Shown: positions 45,511 to 54,803 of the stretch, piece by piece
Numbering within the stretch: position 1 is the stretch's first letter
Layout: each line of letters opens with the position of its first letter
Assembly: GCF_038002765.1 (NCBI RefSeq)
Contig: NZ_JBBODE010000002.1
Location: forward strand, 1,550,001 to 1,614,000
DNA: 64,000 nt
Source: Peribacillus sp. FSL H8-0477
GTDB taxonomy: Bacteria; Bacillota; Bacilli; Bacillales; DSM-1321
Reading direction: 5' to 3'
The notes under the pieces: generated by a model
Told to the model about the DNA's origin: nothing
The model's database searches: none
Seen by the model: the letters and a program-made list of their open reading frames with translations, nothing else
Translations under genes and position numbers: made by a program

Positions 45511-46782
45511 ATGTATCAATATTTACAGAACGGCGAAATACTTAAAAAATTGGCGGTAGAGGCAGAAACAAAAGCAGCTCCAATTTATAAAAAAATAGAA
45601 GAGCGTATGGAGTCGAATCAATTTCGTGTCTTAAAGAGCTTCCAAAATCATCAAGTAAGCGATTTTCATTTTACCCCATCTACTGGATATGGCTATGATG
45701 ACAATGGACGGGATACGCTTGAAAGTATCTATGCAGAAGTATTAGGCGGTGAGGCAGGGCTAGTGCGTCCGCAAATTATTTCCGGCACACACGCGATCTC
45801 CATTGCTTTATTTGGAATTCTTCGTCCAGATGATGATCTTTTGTATATCACGGGGACCCCTTATGACACCCTTGAGGAAATTGTGGGGATTCGCGGTAAA
45901 GGAACTGGTTCGTTGAAAGAATTCAAAATCGGCTATGATTCTGTTGCGTTAACCGAAGCAGGAAAAGTCGATTTTGATAAGGTGAAAAAGGCCATTACGC
46001 CGAAAACGAAGATGATTGGGATTCAGCGTTCTAAAGGATATGCAACGCGTCCATCGTTCACGATTGCTGAAATTGAGGAAATGATTAAGTTTGTAAAAGA
46101 AATTAACCCTGAATTAGTTGTTTTTGTTGATAATTGTTACGGTGAATTTGTTGAAGAACAAGAACCATGCCATGTAGGAGCAGATCTCATGGCAGGATCA
46201 TTAATTAAAAACCCGGGCGGCGGCATAGTGAAAACGGGTGGATATATTGTCGGCAAACAGCCATTTGTCGAAGCTTGCTCGTACCGATTAACCTCACCAG
46301 GAATTGGAGCGGAAGCAGGGGCGTCGTTATATAGCCTTCAAGAAATGTACCAGGGCTTTTTCTTGGCACCGCATGTAGTCGGACAAGCATTAAAAGGAGC
46401 TGTTTTCACCTCCGCTTTGTTAGAAATGCTTGGCATGAATACTTACCCGAAATGGGATGCTTACCGAACCGATTTAATTCAATCGGTCCAATTCGATGAC
46501 CAAGATAAAATGGTAGCCTTCTGCCAAGCGATTCAATATTCATCACCGGTTAATTCGCACGTTACTCCATACCCAGCTTATATGCCTGGTTACGAAGATG
46601 ATGTCATTATGGCTGCAGGAACATTTATTCAAGGAGCCAGCATTGAACTGACTGCAGATGGCCCAACTCGTGCGCCATTTGTGGCTTATGTACAAGGTGG
46701 TTTAACCTATGAGCATGTTAAAATCGCTGTCTTGACAGCGGTAGATTCTTTACTATCGAAAAATTTAATCACAGTAGGTTAA
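45511..46782 (+). CDS. ynbB: YnbB, PLP-dependent methionine gamma-lyase-like protein
   Basis: 423-aa fold-type I PLP protein of the family annotated as methionine gamma-lyase or aluminium resistance protein. The likely PLP lysine is in GSLIKNPGGGIVKTGGY. Start ATG 45511 behind aaagggg; a longer frame overlaps hflX and is not supported. True activity in Bacillus is not established. Confidence 0.88.
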   Translation: MYQYLQNGEILKKLAVEAETKAAPIYKKIEERMESNQFRVLKSFQNHQVSDFHFTPSTGYGYDDNGRDTLESIYAEVLGGEAGLVRPQIISGTHAISIALFGILRPDDDLLYITGTPYDTLEEIVGIRGKGTGSLKEFKIGYDSVALTEAGKVDFDKVKKAITPKTKMIGIQRSKGYATRPSFTIAEIEEMIKFVKEINPELVVFVDNCYGEFVEEQEPCHVGADLMAGSLIKNPGGGIVKTGGYIVGKQPFVEACSYRLTSPGIGAEAGASLYSLQEMYQGFFLAPHVVGQALKGAVFTSALLEMLGMNTYPKWDAYRTDLIQSVQFDDQDKMVAFCQAIQYSSPVNSHVTPYPAYMPGYEDDVIMAAGTFIQGASIELTADGPTRAPFVAYVQGGLTYEHVKIAVLTAVDSLLSKNLITVG

Positions 46783-46786
46783 TATG

Positions 46787-46819
46787 ATGACGTGCGGATA
46801 TCCGCACGTCATTTTTTGG
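46787..46819 (+). terminator. Terminator of hflX-ynbB
   Basis: 12-bp perfect arms atgacgtgcgga / tccgcacgtcat, then tttttt. Confidence 0.92.
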
Positions 46820-46984
46820 ATGTTATTAAAAAATTGTAATGAGTATTTAAAATACTTTCTTTTAGAATTTGTGGAAAGAAGGTGGTATTGGTTCCTTTAT
46901 TTTCAATTAGAGTTAGGGATTTACTTGTTTGAACCTTATGCTACAGGGAATTAATAAGAGAGTAAGAGGCAATGAGAAATTTTG

Positions 46985-47001
46985 TGTTAGAAAACATAAC
47001 A
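46985..47001 (+). promoter_or_regulatory. GlnR/TnrA operator upstream of glnR
   Basis: TGTTA-N7-TAACA is a perfect match to the TGTNAN7TNACA box of GlnR and TnrA, just upstream of the glnRA promoter, as for the distal operator of B. subtilis glnRA. Confidence 0.85.
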
Positions 47002-47006
47002 TTTCG

Positions 47007-47035
47007 TTGACATATTATCTTACATAGAATAAGAT
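47007..47035 (+). promoter_or_regulatory. Sigma-A promoter of glnRA with overlapping second GlnR box
   Basis: TTGACA (47007-47012), 17 nt, TAAGAT (47030-47035). A second GlnR-type site, TGACA-N7-TTACA (47008-47024, one mismatch), overlaps the -35, giving the two-operator arrangement known from B. subtilis. Confidence 0.8.
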
Positions 47036-47079
47036 AGAATTATAAGAAAACAATATAGGTAATGAAGGAGGATGCTAGG

Positions 47080-47484
47080 ATGAGCGGCAACAATATTCGG
47101 CGTTCGATGCCTCTTTTTTCAATCGGAATTGTGATGCAGCTGACAGAGTTGTCCGCGCGCCAAATTCGTTATTACGAAGAGCATCAATTAATTACTCCTA
47201 TGAGAACGGAAGGCAACCGCCGGTTATTCTCTTTAAATGACATCGATCGATTACTAGAAGTGAAAGATCTATTAGAACAAGGAATTAACTTGGCTGGTAT
47301 CAAAAAAATTTTTTCCGTAAAAGAAGAAGTTGAAGTGGAAACAGAAACGATCAAGCAAGCTGAAAAAATAAGACGTGACCTTACAGATGTAGAGTTACGC
47401 AAGCTGCTTCGTGCCGAACTTTTACAAGGTGGGAAGAATCGTACATCACTTCGTCAAGGAGACATGTCACGTTTTTTCCATTAA
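47080..47484 (+). CDS. glnR: Transcriptional repressor of glutamine synthetase
   Basis: 134-aa MerR-family repressor. Winged HTH at residues ~10-75 ([35 protein letters not shown]), then a flexible C-terminal tail that in B. subtilis senses feedback-inhibited glutamine synthetase. The start is ATG 47080 behind aaggagg; an upstream in-frame ATG is unsupported. Autoregulated through the operators upstream. Confidence 0.95.
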   Translation: MSGNNIRRSMPLFSIGIVMQLTELSARQIRYYEEHQLITPMRTEGNRRLFSLNDIDRLLEVKDLLEQGINLAGIKKIFSVKEEVEVETETIKQAEKIRRDLTDVELRKLLRAELLQGGKNRTSLRQGDMSRFFH

Positions 47485-47528
47485 AATATTAATAACTATT
47501 AAACAACTATCTAGGGGGAATTTGAAAA

Positions 47529-48863
47529 ATGGCAAAGTATACACGTGAAGATATCACTCGTTTAGCGAAAGAAGAAAACGTAAAGTATATTCGTCTTCAA
47601 TTTACGGATATTCTTGGAACAATTAAGAACGTTGAAATTCCAGTAAGCCAATTAGAAAAAGCTCTCGATAATAAAATGATGTTTGATGGTTCATCTATCG
47701 AAGGATTTGTACGTATCGAAGAATCAGATATGTATTTATATCCTGACTTAAGTACATGGGTAATCTTCCCTTGGACATCTGAAAAAGGGAAAGTAGCTCG
47801 CTTAATCTGTGACATCTATAACACAGATGGTACACCTTTTGATGGAGATCCACGTGCAAACCTTAAACGAATTCTACAAGAAGCAAAAGACCTTGGTTTC
47901 ACTAATTTCAACTTAGGACCTGAACCGGAATTCTTCCTCTTCAAACTAGATGCTAATGGTGAACCAACTCTAGAACTTAACGATAAAGGTGGATACTTTG
48001 ATTTAGCTCCAACCGATCTTGGTGAAAACTGCCGTCGTGATATCGTACTTGAGCTGGAAGAAATGGGCTTTGAAATTGAAGCGTCACACCATGAAGTAGC
48101 TCCTGGACAACACGAAATTGATTTCAAATATGCAGATGCTATCTCTGCTTGTGATAATATCCAAACGTTTAAATTAGTGGTTAAAACAATCGCTCGTAAG
48201 CATGGTCTGCATGCGACATTCATGCCAAAACCATTGTTTGGTGTAAACGGATCAGGCATGCACTGTAACGTTTCCCTATTCAAAGGAAATGAAAATGCAT
48301 TCTACGATAAAGATGGAAAACAAGAACTAAGCAAAACAGCTGAACAATTTATCGCTGGTATCATTAAGCATGCACCAAGCTTTACAGCGATCACAAACCC
48401 AACTGTTAACTCATACAAACGTCTAGTACCTGGATACGAAGCACCATGTTATGTGGCTTGGTCATCTAAAAACCGTTCACCGCTAGTTCGTATTCCTGCA
48501 TCACGCGGCATCTCAACACGCGTTGAAGTACGCAGCGTCGATCCAGCAGCGAATCCGTACCTAGCACTTGCAGTTCTTCTTAAAGCAGGCCTTGACGGCA
48601 TTAAAAACGAATTAACACCGCCAGCACCAGTTGACCGTAACATCTATGTTATGACTAAAGAAGAACGCGAAGAAGAAGGCATCGTTGACCTTCCAGCAAC
48701 ACTATACGCAGCACTAGAAACTTTAAAAGCTGACCCAATAATGTCTTCCGCACTTGGCGATCACATCCTAGAACACTTCGTCGAAGCGAAAGAAATCGAA
48801 TGGGATATGTTTAGAACGCAAGTACACCCATGGGAACGCGAACAATATATGAGCATGTATTAA
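47529..48863 (+). CDS. glnA: Glutamine synthetase, type I-alpha
   Basis: 444-aa glutamine synthetase, which makes glutamine from glutamate, ammonia and ATP. Clear motifs: [46 protein letters not shown] and the ATP-site arginines in [11 protein letters not shown]. It lacks the adenylylation loop insert of the beta type, consistent with regulation by feedback inhibition and GlnR. Low-frequency codons are absent and codon bias is strong, as for a highly expressed gene. Confidence 0.97.
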   Translation: MAKYTREDITRLAKEENVKYIRLQFTDILGTIKNVEIPVSQLEKALDNKMMFDGSSIEGFVRIEESDMYLYPDLSTWVIFPWTSEKGKVARLICDIYNTDGTPFDGDPRANLKRILQEAKDLGFTNFNLGPEPEFFLFKLDANGEPTLELNDKGGYFDLAPTDLGENCRRDIVLELEEMGFEIEASHHEVAPGQHEIDFKYADAISACDNIQTFKLVVKTIARKHGLHATFMPKPLFGVNGSGMHCNVSLFKGNENAFYDKDGKQELSKTAEQFIAGIIKHAPSFTAITNPTVNSYKRLVPGYEAPCYVAWSSKNRSPLVRIPASRGISTRVEVRSVDPAANPYLALAVLLKAGLDGIKNELTPPAPVDRNIYVMTKEEREEEGIVDLPATLYAALETLKADPIMSSALGDHILEHFVEAKEIEWDMFRTQVHPWEREQYMSMY

Positions 48864-48902
48864 TTCTTAGAACCTAGTCATACCAACGGTTTAGTTGAAA
48901 AT

Positions 48903-48968
48903 AATTTGGTGGTCAAAAACACTTTAATGTAATGTCGCTACATTTGACCACTTTTTGACCACCAAATT
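48903..48968. repeat. 17-bp inverted repeat between glnA and the integrase remnant
   Basis: Perfect arms aatttggtggtcaaaaa (48903-48919) and tttttgaccaccaaatt (48952-48968). The intervening sequence carries further tttgacca copies. It may end glnA and/or integrase transcription, or be part of an old attachment site; tggtcaaa repeats are frequent next to integrase genes of Firmicute elements. Confidence 0.65.
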
Positions 48969-48979
48969 TAGCAAAAAAA

Positions 48980-49785
48980 TTAACTCATGAGATTTTTCAT
49001 GTATTCATTATAATCATCCACTGATGTGTTTTCTATCTGATCAGAGATATGAACATACACGTCAGATGTGATGGTTATATTTTTATGTCCAAGTCTTTCT
49101 TATCCTAGCTCCTGATTCTAATACTAGAACAGCATGGTATGTCTTTAGCCGTAGATAGGTAACTTTTCTAATCCGGATATCTTATTGATTCTATTGAAAG
49201 CATTAAATAAGGTACTCTTCGGCAGATAATCGCCATTTTCTCTATAGACCACCTAATCTAACTCATGTTCAAAAATATAAATATATACAGTCCCCAGGGT
49301 GTTTAGATAATCCATATGCCTGTACAACTCTTTATCTAATGAATCACTCATTTTAACTTTACGGTTCGATTCATATGTCTTAGCTTATCCGAAAAGAGGT
49401 CCCCATCTTTAGCTTGAAAATCCAACAGTAATATATTATCCTTGAAATCAATTTGCACAGTACGCTTGCTATAACCTTGCTTTGCAAGATGATTTAAAAA
49501 CTTTTTGGTAGCGTAACGGTGTTGAATCCTTGAGAAATATATTCTTGAAATAGGGGATGATGTGTTTTTCTACATTACGTTCATGTAATATATAAGTGTT
49601 TTTCCTCACATTATCCTTTTTGTATTCCAACAACCATTTACGTAGATAGAACTGTAACTGAGTATCTGCCCTGTCCAATTCTAATCATTAGAAAGTTTAA
49701 TTTCCTCAAGTTTAGCTGAATTTTTAGCCTCCTTTTTAGTCTTAAATCCACCTTTAGATTATTCTTTCATTTCACTTTTGCACAA
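48980..49785 (-). pseudogene. Decayed tyrosine recombinase (phage/ICE integrase)
   Basis: Fragments in several minus-strand frames follow the normal order of an integrase. From the N-terminal side: SKGGFKTKKEAKNSAKLEE (arm-binding end), ADTQLQFYLRKWLLEYKKD...EKHIIPYFK (core-binding), YRENGDYLPKSTLFNAFNRI, then RLKTYHAVLVLESGARI (the RxxHxxxxLLxxGA region) and RLGHKNITITSDVYVHIS with the catalytic Tyr, ending at the stop at 48980. Stops and frameshifts between fragments and a shortened core mean it is inactive. It marks an ancient insertion directly after glnA. Confidence 0.85.
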
Positions 49786-50131
49786 GAAGGTGAAAAATCG
49801 ATATATTTTAATTTTATTTATCAATAAAAATGGTACTGGAATTGTAGTTTAGTTTAAGTGGTTACTATTATATTACTCATCATCATTGTAACGAAATAAT
49901 CCTTTATCCCAACAAGCTCAGAATTATAATAAATCAGCCCTTCCTCTCATTGAGTAGAGGTTTTATTTATAATAAAGCAATGTAATGGATAACTACCAAT
50001 TTTAATCATTTTTTATATTTAATGGATACGTAGATAAACTGTAGGTGATAAATGGTTTTTTTAGAAAACTGCCCAAATTAATGTTTTTATGTGTAATAAT
50101 ATACCTATATAACATATAGGAGGTATTACAT
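49786..50131. other. AT-rich gap after the integrase remnant
   Basis: About 345 bp without a supported ORF or RNA gene. A short imperfect repeat (cagcccttcctctcattgagtagagg, here agccctt...gagtagagg around 49935-49967) resembles the terminators at 50770 and 54078. Confidence 0.4.
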
Positions 50132-50758
50132 ATGAAGAAATTTTTAAAATTTGGGTGTTTAGGTTTTATAGGATTAATTGTAGTAATAATTATAATCGCG
50201 GTTGCAACAAGTGGTGGAGATGACACATCTACTGATGATACTTCGATTAATAATTCAACAGAGTCAAAAGATAAATCTAAAGAAGATAAAAAAGGTTCTT
50301 TAACAAAAGAAAAGTTCGGTAAAATTAAAGAAGGCATGAGTTATGAAGAAGTAGTTAATATAGTTGGATCTAAGGGAACAGTAATTTCTGAAACTGGTGA
50401 AGAAGGAACAGACTTACACACAATAATGTATGAATTTGAAACTGATGGTTTTATGTCCAACTCAAACATGATGTTCCAAGGGGGAAAATTGATAAATAAA
50501 GCTCAGGTAGGTCTTGGCGGTGGTTCTGATGTTGAGATTACTCTTGATCAATTTAATGAAATCAAAAACGGAATGACTCTTGAAGAAGTTGTATCAATAG
50601 TTGGCGGAGAAGGAGAAATAATTTCTGAATCAGGTGAAAAGGGTTCAAGTGCTCATACAGTAATGTATTCATATACTGGTGATAAACTTGCATCAAGTGT
50701 TTCTCTAATGTTCCAAGGTAATAAACTACAAAACAAATCACAATTCGGACTTGAATAA
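50132..50758 (+). CDS. Membrane-anchored protein with two DUF3862/SmpA-like repeats
   Basis: 208 aa. One N-terminal membrane span (residues ~10-28), an acidic/Ser-Thr linker, then two homologous ~70-residue units: KIKEGMSYEEVVNIVGSKG... and EIKNGMTLEEVVSIVGGEG..., each ending in MFQGxKLxNKxQxGL. This is the SmpA/DUF3862-type fold seen in secreted Firmicute proteins. The domain should face the cell exterior. Strong ataggagg ribosome site. Function unknown. Confidence 0.75.
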   Translation: MKKFLKFGCLGFIGLIVVIIIIAVATSGGDDTSTDDTSINNSTESKDKSKEDKKGSLTKEKFGKIKEGMSYEEVVNIVGSKGTVISETGEEGTDLHTIMYEFETDGFMSNSNMMFQGGKLINKAQVGLGGGSDVEITLDQFNEIKNGMTLEEVVSIVGGEGEIISESGEKGSSAHTVMYSYTGDKLASSVSLMFQGNKLQNKSQFGLE

Positions 50759-50769
50759 ACAAATTAATC

Positions 50770-50802
50770 AGCCCTTACTCAATAAAGAGTAGGGGCTTTG
50801 TT
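50770..50802 (+). terminator. Terminator of the DUF3862-like gene
   Basis: 11-bp stem agcccttactc / gagtaggggct (one G-U) with a 6-nt loop, then ttgtt. Confidence 0.7.
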
Positions 50803-51003
50803 ATGTATTAGATATACATCTTATTACATGTTGTCAACACCGGTTCGTTTTTCCTCATTTTCATCGGAATAAAAACCTCTGAATACACCAGCCCTATAGA
50901 GCCATGTTTAAATACCAAGATATATAGCCATAATAAACCACCCCAAAAGGTAGAGTCCAAATTTAACTTTTGAGGTGCACTTGGAGAGGGATTTACATAA
51001 TAC

Positions 51004-51381
51004 TTATACGCAGACTGCAGCTAAAACTTTTTGAATATCATAAATACTTTTATCTTTTTTAAATTGTTTCGATATAGCTGGTAATTGGGCTCCAGAGATC
51101 CAAATTTTCAATTCAGCATCTAAATCAAAGTGTCCGGCAGTTTCTACACTAAAATGAGAAATACTCTTAAAAGGAATGGAATGGTATTCGACTTTTTTTC
51201 CAGTAAGTCCTTGCTTATCCACTAAAAGAAGACGTTTGTCCGTAAAGACAATTAAATCTCTGATCAGCTTAAAAGCAACGTCAATTTCTTCACCATTAGT
51301 TAAAATTTGCTCTAAATCTTTTGATGCCTCTTCTTTACTTAATGTACTTGCATTTCCTAGCATGCCATTCAAGAATCCCAT
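51004..51381 (-). CDS. Bacterial PH-domain (bPH_1) protein
   Basis: 125 aa resembling the single-domain bacterial PH family PF08000 (DVAFKLIRDLIVFTDKRLLLVDKQG...VEYHSIPFKSISHFSVE). Such small cytoplasmic proteins are of unknown role. The start is ATG 51381 (MGFLNG), with aaggagga upstream; a longer frame to 51411 has no ribosome site. Confidence 0.75.
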   Translation of the reverse strand: MGFLNGMLGNASTLSKEEASKDLEQILTNGEEIDVAFKLIRDLIVFTDKRLLLVDKQGLTGKKVEYHSIPFKSISHFSVETAGHFDLDAELKIWISGAQLPAISKQFKKDKSIYDIQKVLAAVCV

Positions 51382-51640
51382 CTTCTTTCCTCCTTGATCG
51401 TTTGTGTCCATATTTTCAGCGTATTAAAATTCTCTTAGTTTATGATAGGTGAAGTAATCTAATTTTAAAAGCGCATAGTAACATGACTTTTTATTTTTAT
51501 TCCTCAACTATATAGCTCACATCTAGGTTGTACGTTTGTACCTGTAATATGCGTTTGATTTCATTCAAATTAATATAGAATAGAAAGAATCGGTAAAGTG
51601 TGAAAGAATGAAGAAAAATTAACGTATTAGGAGGGATTAA

Positions 51641-52066
51641 ATGGAACTAGTAGATATACTTAAAAATAAAAAAGTTAAAGTAACGGAAATACCAAAATGG
51701 GGAGCTTATTTACGTCAGCAGTGGGAAAGTAAGTTTGCTAACCATATTAGTTATGAAGAAAAAAAGTCAATTTATCTTTATGATGATCGTATTGGATGTG
51801 GTTATTTATGGCATGTGTTTAGCTGGGAAAAAAGGGATCATTTAAAAGAAGAAAAGGCAGAAAAAGAATTTAATAATGAACTAAAGAATACTTGTTATGT
51901 TTTTTATCAACACTCAGATGATGCGTTAATTCTTGAGAATGCATCTAAGTTTACCGCTGATGATCTGTCAAATGAAGAAGACGTTTATGTTGTAGATAAA
52001 GAATTGAAATGGACTTATGTTAAAACACATGAAATAGAGTGTGGTCCTTATTTTAGTAGATTGTGA
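51641..52066 (+). CDS. DUF4275 family protein
   Basis: 141-aa soluble protein that I recognise as DUF4275 (KWGAYLRQQWESKFANHIS, GCGYLWHVFSWEK, ECGPYFSR). No known function. Good aggaggg ribosome site. Confidence 0.65.
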   Translation: MELVDILKNKKVKVTEIPKWGAYLRQQWESKFANHISYEEKKSIYLYDDRIGCGYLWHVFSWEKRDHLKEEKAEKEFNNELKNTCYVFYQHSDDALILENASKFTADDLSNEEDVYVVDKELKWTYVKTHEIECGPYFSRL

Positions 52067-52108
52067 CTTAAGGAACAGATATCTTAGTTTACACAGATAG
52101 TGATGGGG

Positions 52109-52138
52109 AAGTACGACTTTTTTATCAAAATCGTACTT
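52109..52138. terminator. Hairpin between convergent DUF4275 and ferritin-like genes
   Basis: 8-bp stem aagtacga / tcgtactt with a 14-nt T-rich loop. Likely shared weak terminator of the two convergent genes. Confidence 0.4.
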
Positions 52139-52159
52139 TCAAATAAGGAAAAATTACTT

Positions 52160-52594
52160 CTAAGAATGCAGTAGAGACTTTAGGTAATCTACGTGTTCCC
52201 GATCCTTGTCAAGAATTTTATGGACTATACTTAGACTTTCTTCATCCAATTTATCTCTTACTAATTCTTCGGTCATTTTTATACCATATAGATTTTCTCC
52301 TTTAATAGCATGTTTGATAATTTCTTCTTCTGTATTTTCCTTTTTAAATACCTTCCCAATTGCTCCTTCCACTTTTCCAACTATGCCTTCACTCGTTACA
52401 GGTGTACCGCCTAGATTCTGAATTCTTTCTGAAATAATGGCTGCATGGTTTTTTTGATCTTTCTGGATTGAAATGAACGAGTCTTTTAATGAGGAATGCT
52501 GCAGGTGCTTTATAAAGTGTTCGTAGGCGTGAATGCCCATGTATTGGCCCTGTAGAAATTTGTTCAGTGTCTTAATCGTTTGTTGCTGATCCAA
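52160..52594 (-). CDS. Ferritin-like four-helix protein (DUF2383-type)
   Basis: 144 aa, predicted four-helix bundle with regularly spaced Glu/His (GIHAYEHFIKHL, QKNHAAIISERI, ENLYGIKMTEEL, DREHVDYLKSLL), as in the DUF2383/ferritin-like group. It could bind a di-metal centre. TTG start at 52594 with an aaaggggtgat ribosome site. Confidence 0.65.
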   Translation of the reverse strand: MDQQQTIKTLNKFLQGQYMGIHAYEHFIKHLQHSSLKDSFISIQKDQKNHAAIISERIQNLGGTPVTSEGIVGKVEGAIGKVFKKENTEEEIIKHAIKGENLYGIKMTEELVRDKLDEESLSIVHKILDKDREHVDYLKSLLHS

Positions 52595-52803
52595 TTAGAT
52601 CACCCCTTTAAAGTAATAACATTATTATGCCTTTTAAAGTGAAAATTATTGAATTGAAATTTATTGCTTGGATAGAATCCAATTTTTCTATTAGCACTAA
52701 AGTTACTCTTTAACAAATAAAATCATAAGCCACTCATATGAAGACTATGACAACCTACTTTTAACATATCTTTATAAATGAATAAAATGAAGGTATGTGA
52801 TAA

Positions 52804-52998
52804 CTAATTATTACACAAAAAGAAATTGTATTTTATACAATTAAAGCATCATCAATTAAAAAGTTTTTAATCATAGATCTTATAGCGGGTACAGGTATTT
52901 ACTATGTGGTCAAAATAATTTATACAAGTGTATTACTAGGAATGGCTGGAAGTTTTATTGGGGCTGAAGGAATTAAAAAGATGTCTAAGATTCCATAG
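52804..52998 (+). pseudogene. Open frame for a small membrane peptide without a start codon
   Basis: 65 open codons (IITQKEIVFYTIKASS ... GTGIYYVVKIIY ... AGSFIGAEGIKKM) end in TAG, with a plausible hydrophobic stretch, but no ATG/GTG/TTG with a ribosome site opens it. Most likely a decayed small gene in the 515-bp gap; otherwise chance. Confidence 0.2.
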
Positions 52999-53109
52999 AC
53001 GAGCATAATAGGGTATCAGAAAAGAAGCATTCTTTAGTATAATGTATCTGTTAAAGTTAGGGCATGTTCTGATCTTTACAAAAGAGAGTATAGTAAAGTT
53101 GGTGAAAAT

Positions 53110-53655
53110 ATGTCAGATGAAAAATATGAATTAGTAAAAGCGTTTCCCAAAGAATTAAAGGAAGATACATTAAGAGTGTTGGATATGATGAACCGAAAAA
53201 TCAGATTCTCAAACTGTTTTGAGGTTCATTATAAAGGAAGTACGTTAAATATTCCCGAGCGTATTTACTATGATGAAACATCTTTATCGCAAAATAATTC
53301 ATTAACAGATAGACAACAAATAATATTAAATTGTTTATTTACAAGGCATAACGTTGGTTATGTTAGAGAAGAAAATTTAAAAAAGATAATTCATCATTGC
53401 AGTGAATACAATTGGATAGTTCCTTATTTAATGCGACTGACAGGTGAGTACGTAATTGAAATCTTACAAGTGATAAAAGATAACATAGGTAATCTTGATA
53501 AAGGTATAATCCAAGAATTCATTGGAGAAAATGCTGGATTTTATAATACAATTGAAAGTCAAATAGTAAGTTATTGGGATTGTTACTATCGCAGTAAATA
53601 TCCAGTTAAAACAGATTATGTGGGTTTTGTACTAATTGAGTATTTTAGATCGTAA
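53110..53655 (+). CDS. Uncharacterised 181-aa protein
   Basis: Not recognised. Soluble, mixed alpha/beta composition with many aromatic residues; N-terminal MSDEKYELVKAFPKELKED and a mostly helical C-terminal half (LMRLTGEYVIEILQVIKDNI). The length of open frame and a ggtgaaaat site before the ATG support it being real. It could be an immunity or phage-related protein in the old integrase island, but nothing proves this. Confidence 0.6.
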   Translation: MSDEKYELVKAFPKELKEDTLRVLDMMNRKIRFSNCFEVHYKGSTLNIPERIYYDETSLSQNNSLTDRQQIILNCLFTRHNVGYVREENLKKIIHHCSEYNWIVPYLMRLTGEYVIEILQVIKDNIGNLDKGIIQEFIGENAGFYNTIESQIVSYWDCYYRSKYPVKTDYVGFVLIEYFRS

Positions 53656-53765
53656 ATATACTTCTCTCTTTTAGTCTTTCTTTCTAATTTCACAAAACGT
53701 ATTAATATTAATTAAACTGATGTATAATTATTGAGCATTATATAACAGTTTAGAGGTGAATTTCC

Positions 53766-53951
53766 GTGGAGTGGCTAGTCCAGTATAAAGGCTGGATACT
53801 TGTTGGACTATGTTTAGTTGTTGTTTCAGGTATCATGAAAATGTTATTTAAAAATAAGGGTGAATCTAATTCTGAAGCAGTATCTGGGGACTCAAGGAGT
53901 CATGTGAGGGGTAGTAGTAAAAGTAGTAGTACCCATCATCATGATGAATGA
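53766..53951 (+). CDS. Small membrane-anchored protein with His-rich tail
   Basis: 61 aa starting at GTG 53766 behind agaggtgaa. One membrane span (residues ~9-27, GWILVGLCLVVVSGIM), then a hydrophilic Ser/Lys tail ending STHHHDE. No family recognised. A strong terminator comes 127 bp downstream. Confidence 0.6.
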   Translation: MEWLVQYKGWILVGLCLVVVSGIMKMLFKNKGESNSEAVSGDSRSHVRGSSKSSSTHHHDE

Positions 53952-54077
53952 TTTTTACATAAAACGATAAATTTCTACTTATATGCCAGGAAGAATCAGT
54001 TAAATTAGAAATCCTTCAGAGACCAAAAAAGTAACGAGTAAATAAATCAAACACAAGCTATTCTTGAATAAATACCT

Positions 54078-54112
54078 AATACCCCTTACTCAAAATGAGT
54101 AAGGGGTATTTA
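54078..54112 (+). terminator. Terminator in the gap before the deoxyribosyltransferase gene
   Basis: 14-bp perfect stem aataccccttactc / gagtaaggggtatt with a 5-nt loop. It resembles the terminator at 50770 in core sequence. Possibly bidirectional, as the next gene is convergent. Confidence 0.8.
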
Positions 54113-54166
54113 GAATGTCAAAAAGGTAAATTAGCTAAACGTATGTATGGGTAATCAGTTTATACT

Positions 54167-54595
54167 TTACTTAACTGCTTTTAAGTACGGTTTAATAGGT
54201 AGTGTAGCAAAGTCGTAGTTTTCAACGTCATTCCAGTCTTCAAAATAAGCATGCAGGCTGTCCGTAATCATAAGGTTAATGATCTCGCCGGTTGGGCTGA
54301 ATAACAGAACAGGTTTACCTAAAATATAAGAGGCACCCAGTTCCCATGCAGTACCTGTATCATCATAGTTATCGCCTATAATTCCAAAAGTAATATCTGC
54401 CCATTTGATGTGTTCTAAATCATTCTTGAATACGAATGTACGCCATTCAAACGAACCGAATTCAACCTCAGGCAACTGATTTTCTCTCGGTGAAAATACA
54501 GTATGTCCTAAGTCACGTAACACCTGTTCCGCTTTGGAAACATGTTTCAATTGTTCTTCGTTAAAAAATGGTGAAGCTAGGTAAATTTTCGCCAT
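54167..54595 (-). CDS. Nucleoside 2-deoxyribosyltransferase
   Basis: 142 aa. Swaps or hydrolyses the base of 2-deoxynucleosides. N-terminal IYLASPFFNEEQ and the active-site Glu in DTGTAWELGASYILGKP are diagnostic. Cytoplasmic. Start ATG 54595 with tggagga upstream. Enzymes of this family also occur in phages and in salvage or defence contexts; here it stands alone on the minus strand. Confidence 0.87.
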   Translation of the reverse strand: MAKIYLASPFFNEEQLKHVSKAEQVLRDLGHTVFSPRENQLPEVEFGSFEWRTFVFKNDLEHIKWADITFGIIGDNYDDTGTAWELGASYILGKPVLLFSPTGEIINLMITDSLHAYFEDWNDVENYDFATLPIKPYLKAVK

Positions 54596-54803
54596 GTTGT
54601 CTTTCCTCCATTATGCAAGTTTATTTTTATGATCAAACCAAATTAGTTCGGTCAAACATATAATAACCCTCGGATCCTCCTCTTGTATATAAAGATATAG
54701 ATAAAACGCAAGATTAGTATGTAAGGTTTCACATTATCGCCCTGATAATTATCAATATGGTATAATTAGTTAATTAATATGTTGATATAGATTAAGGAGA
54801 ACT

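Noticed and set aside
47816..48283. 155-codon frame antisense to glnA
   Set aside because: Produced by the strong codon bias of glnA; Ser/Pro/Arg-rich, no start context.
53110..54595. Toxin-antitoxin or abortive-infection system in the small-gene region
   Set aside because: Neither the 181-aa protein, the membrane peptide nor the deoxyribosyltransferase forms a tight co-oriented pair, and no known toxin motif is visible.
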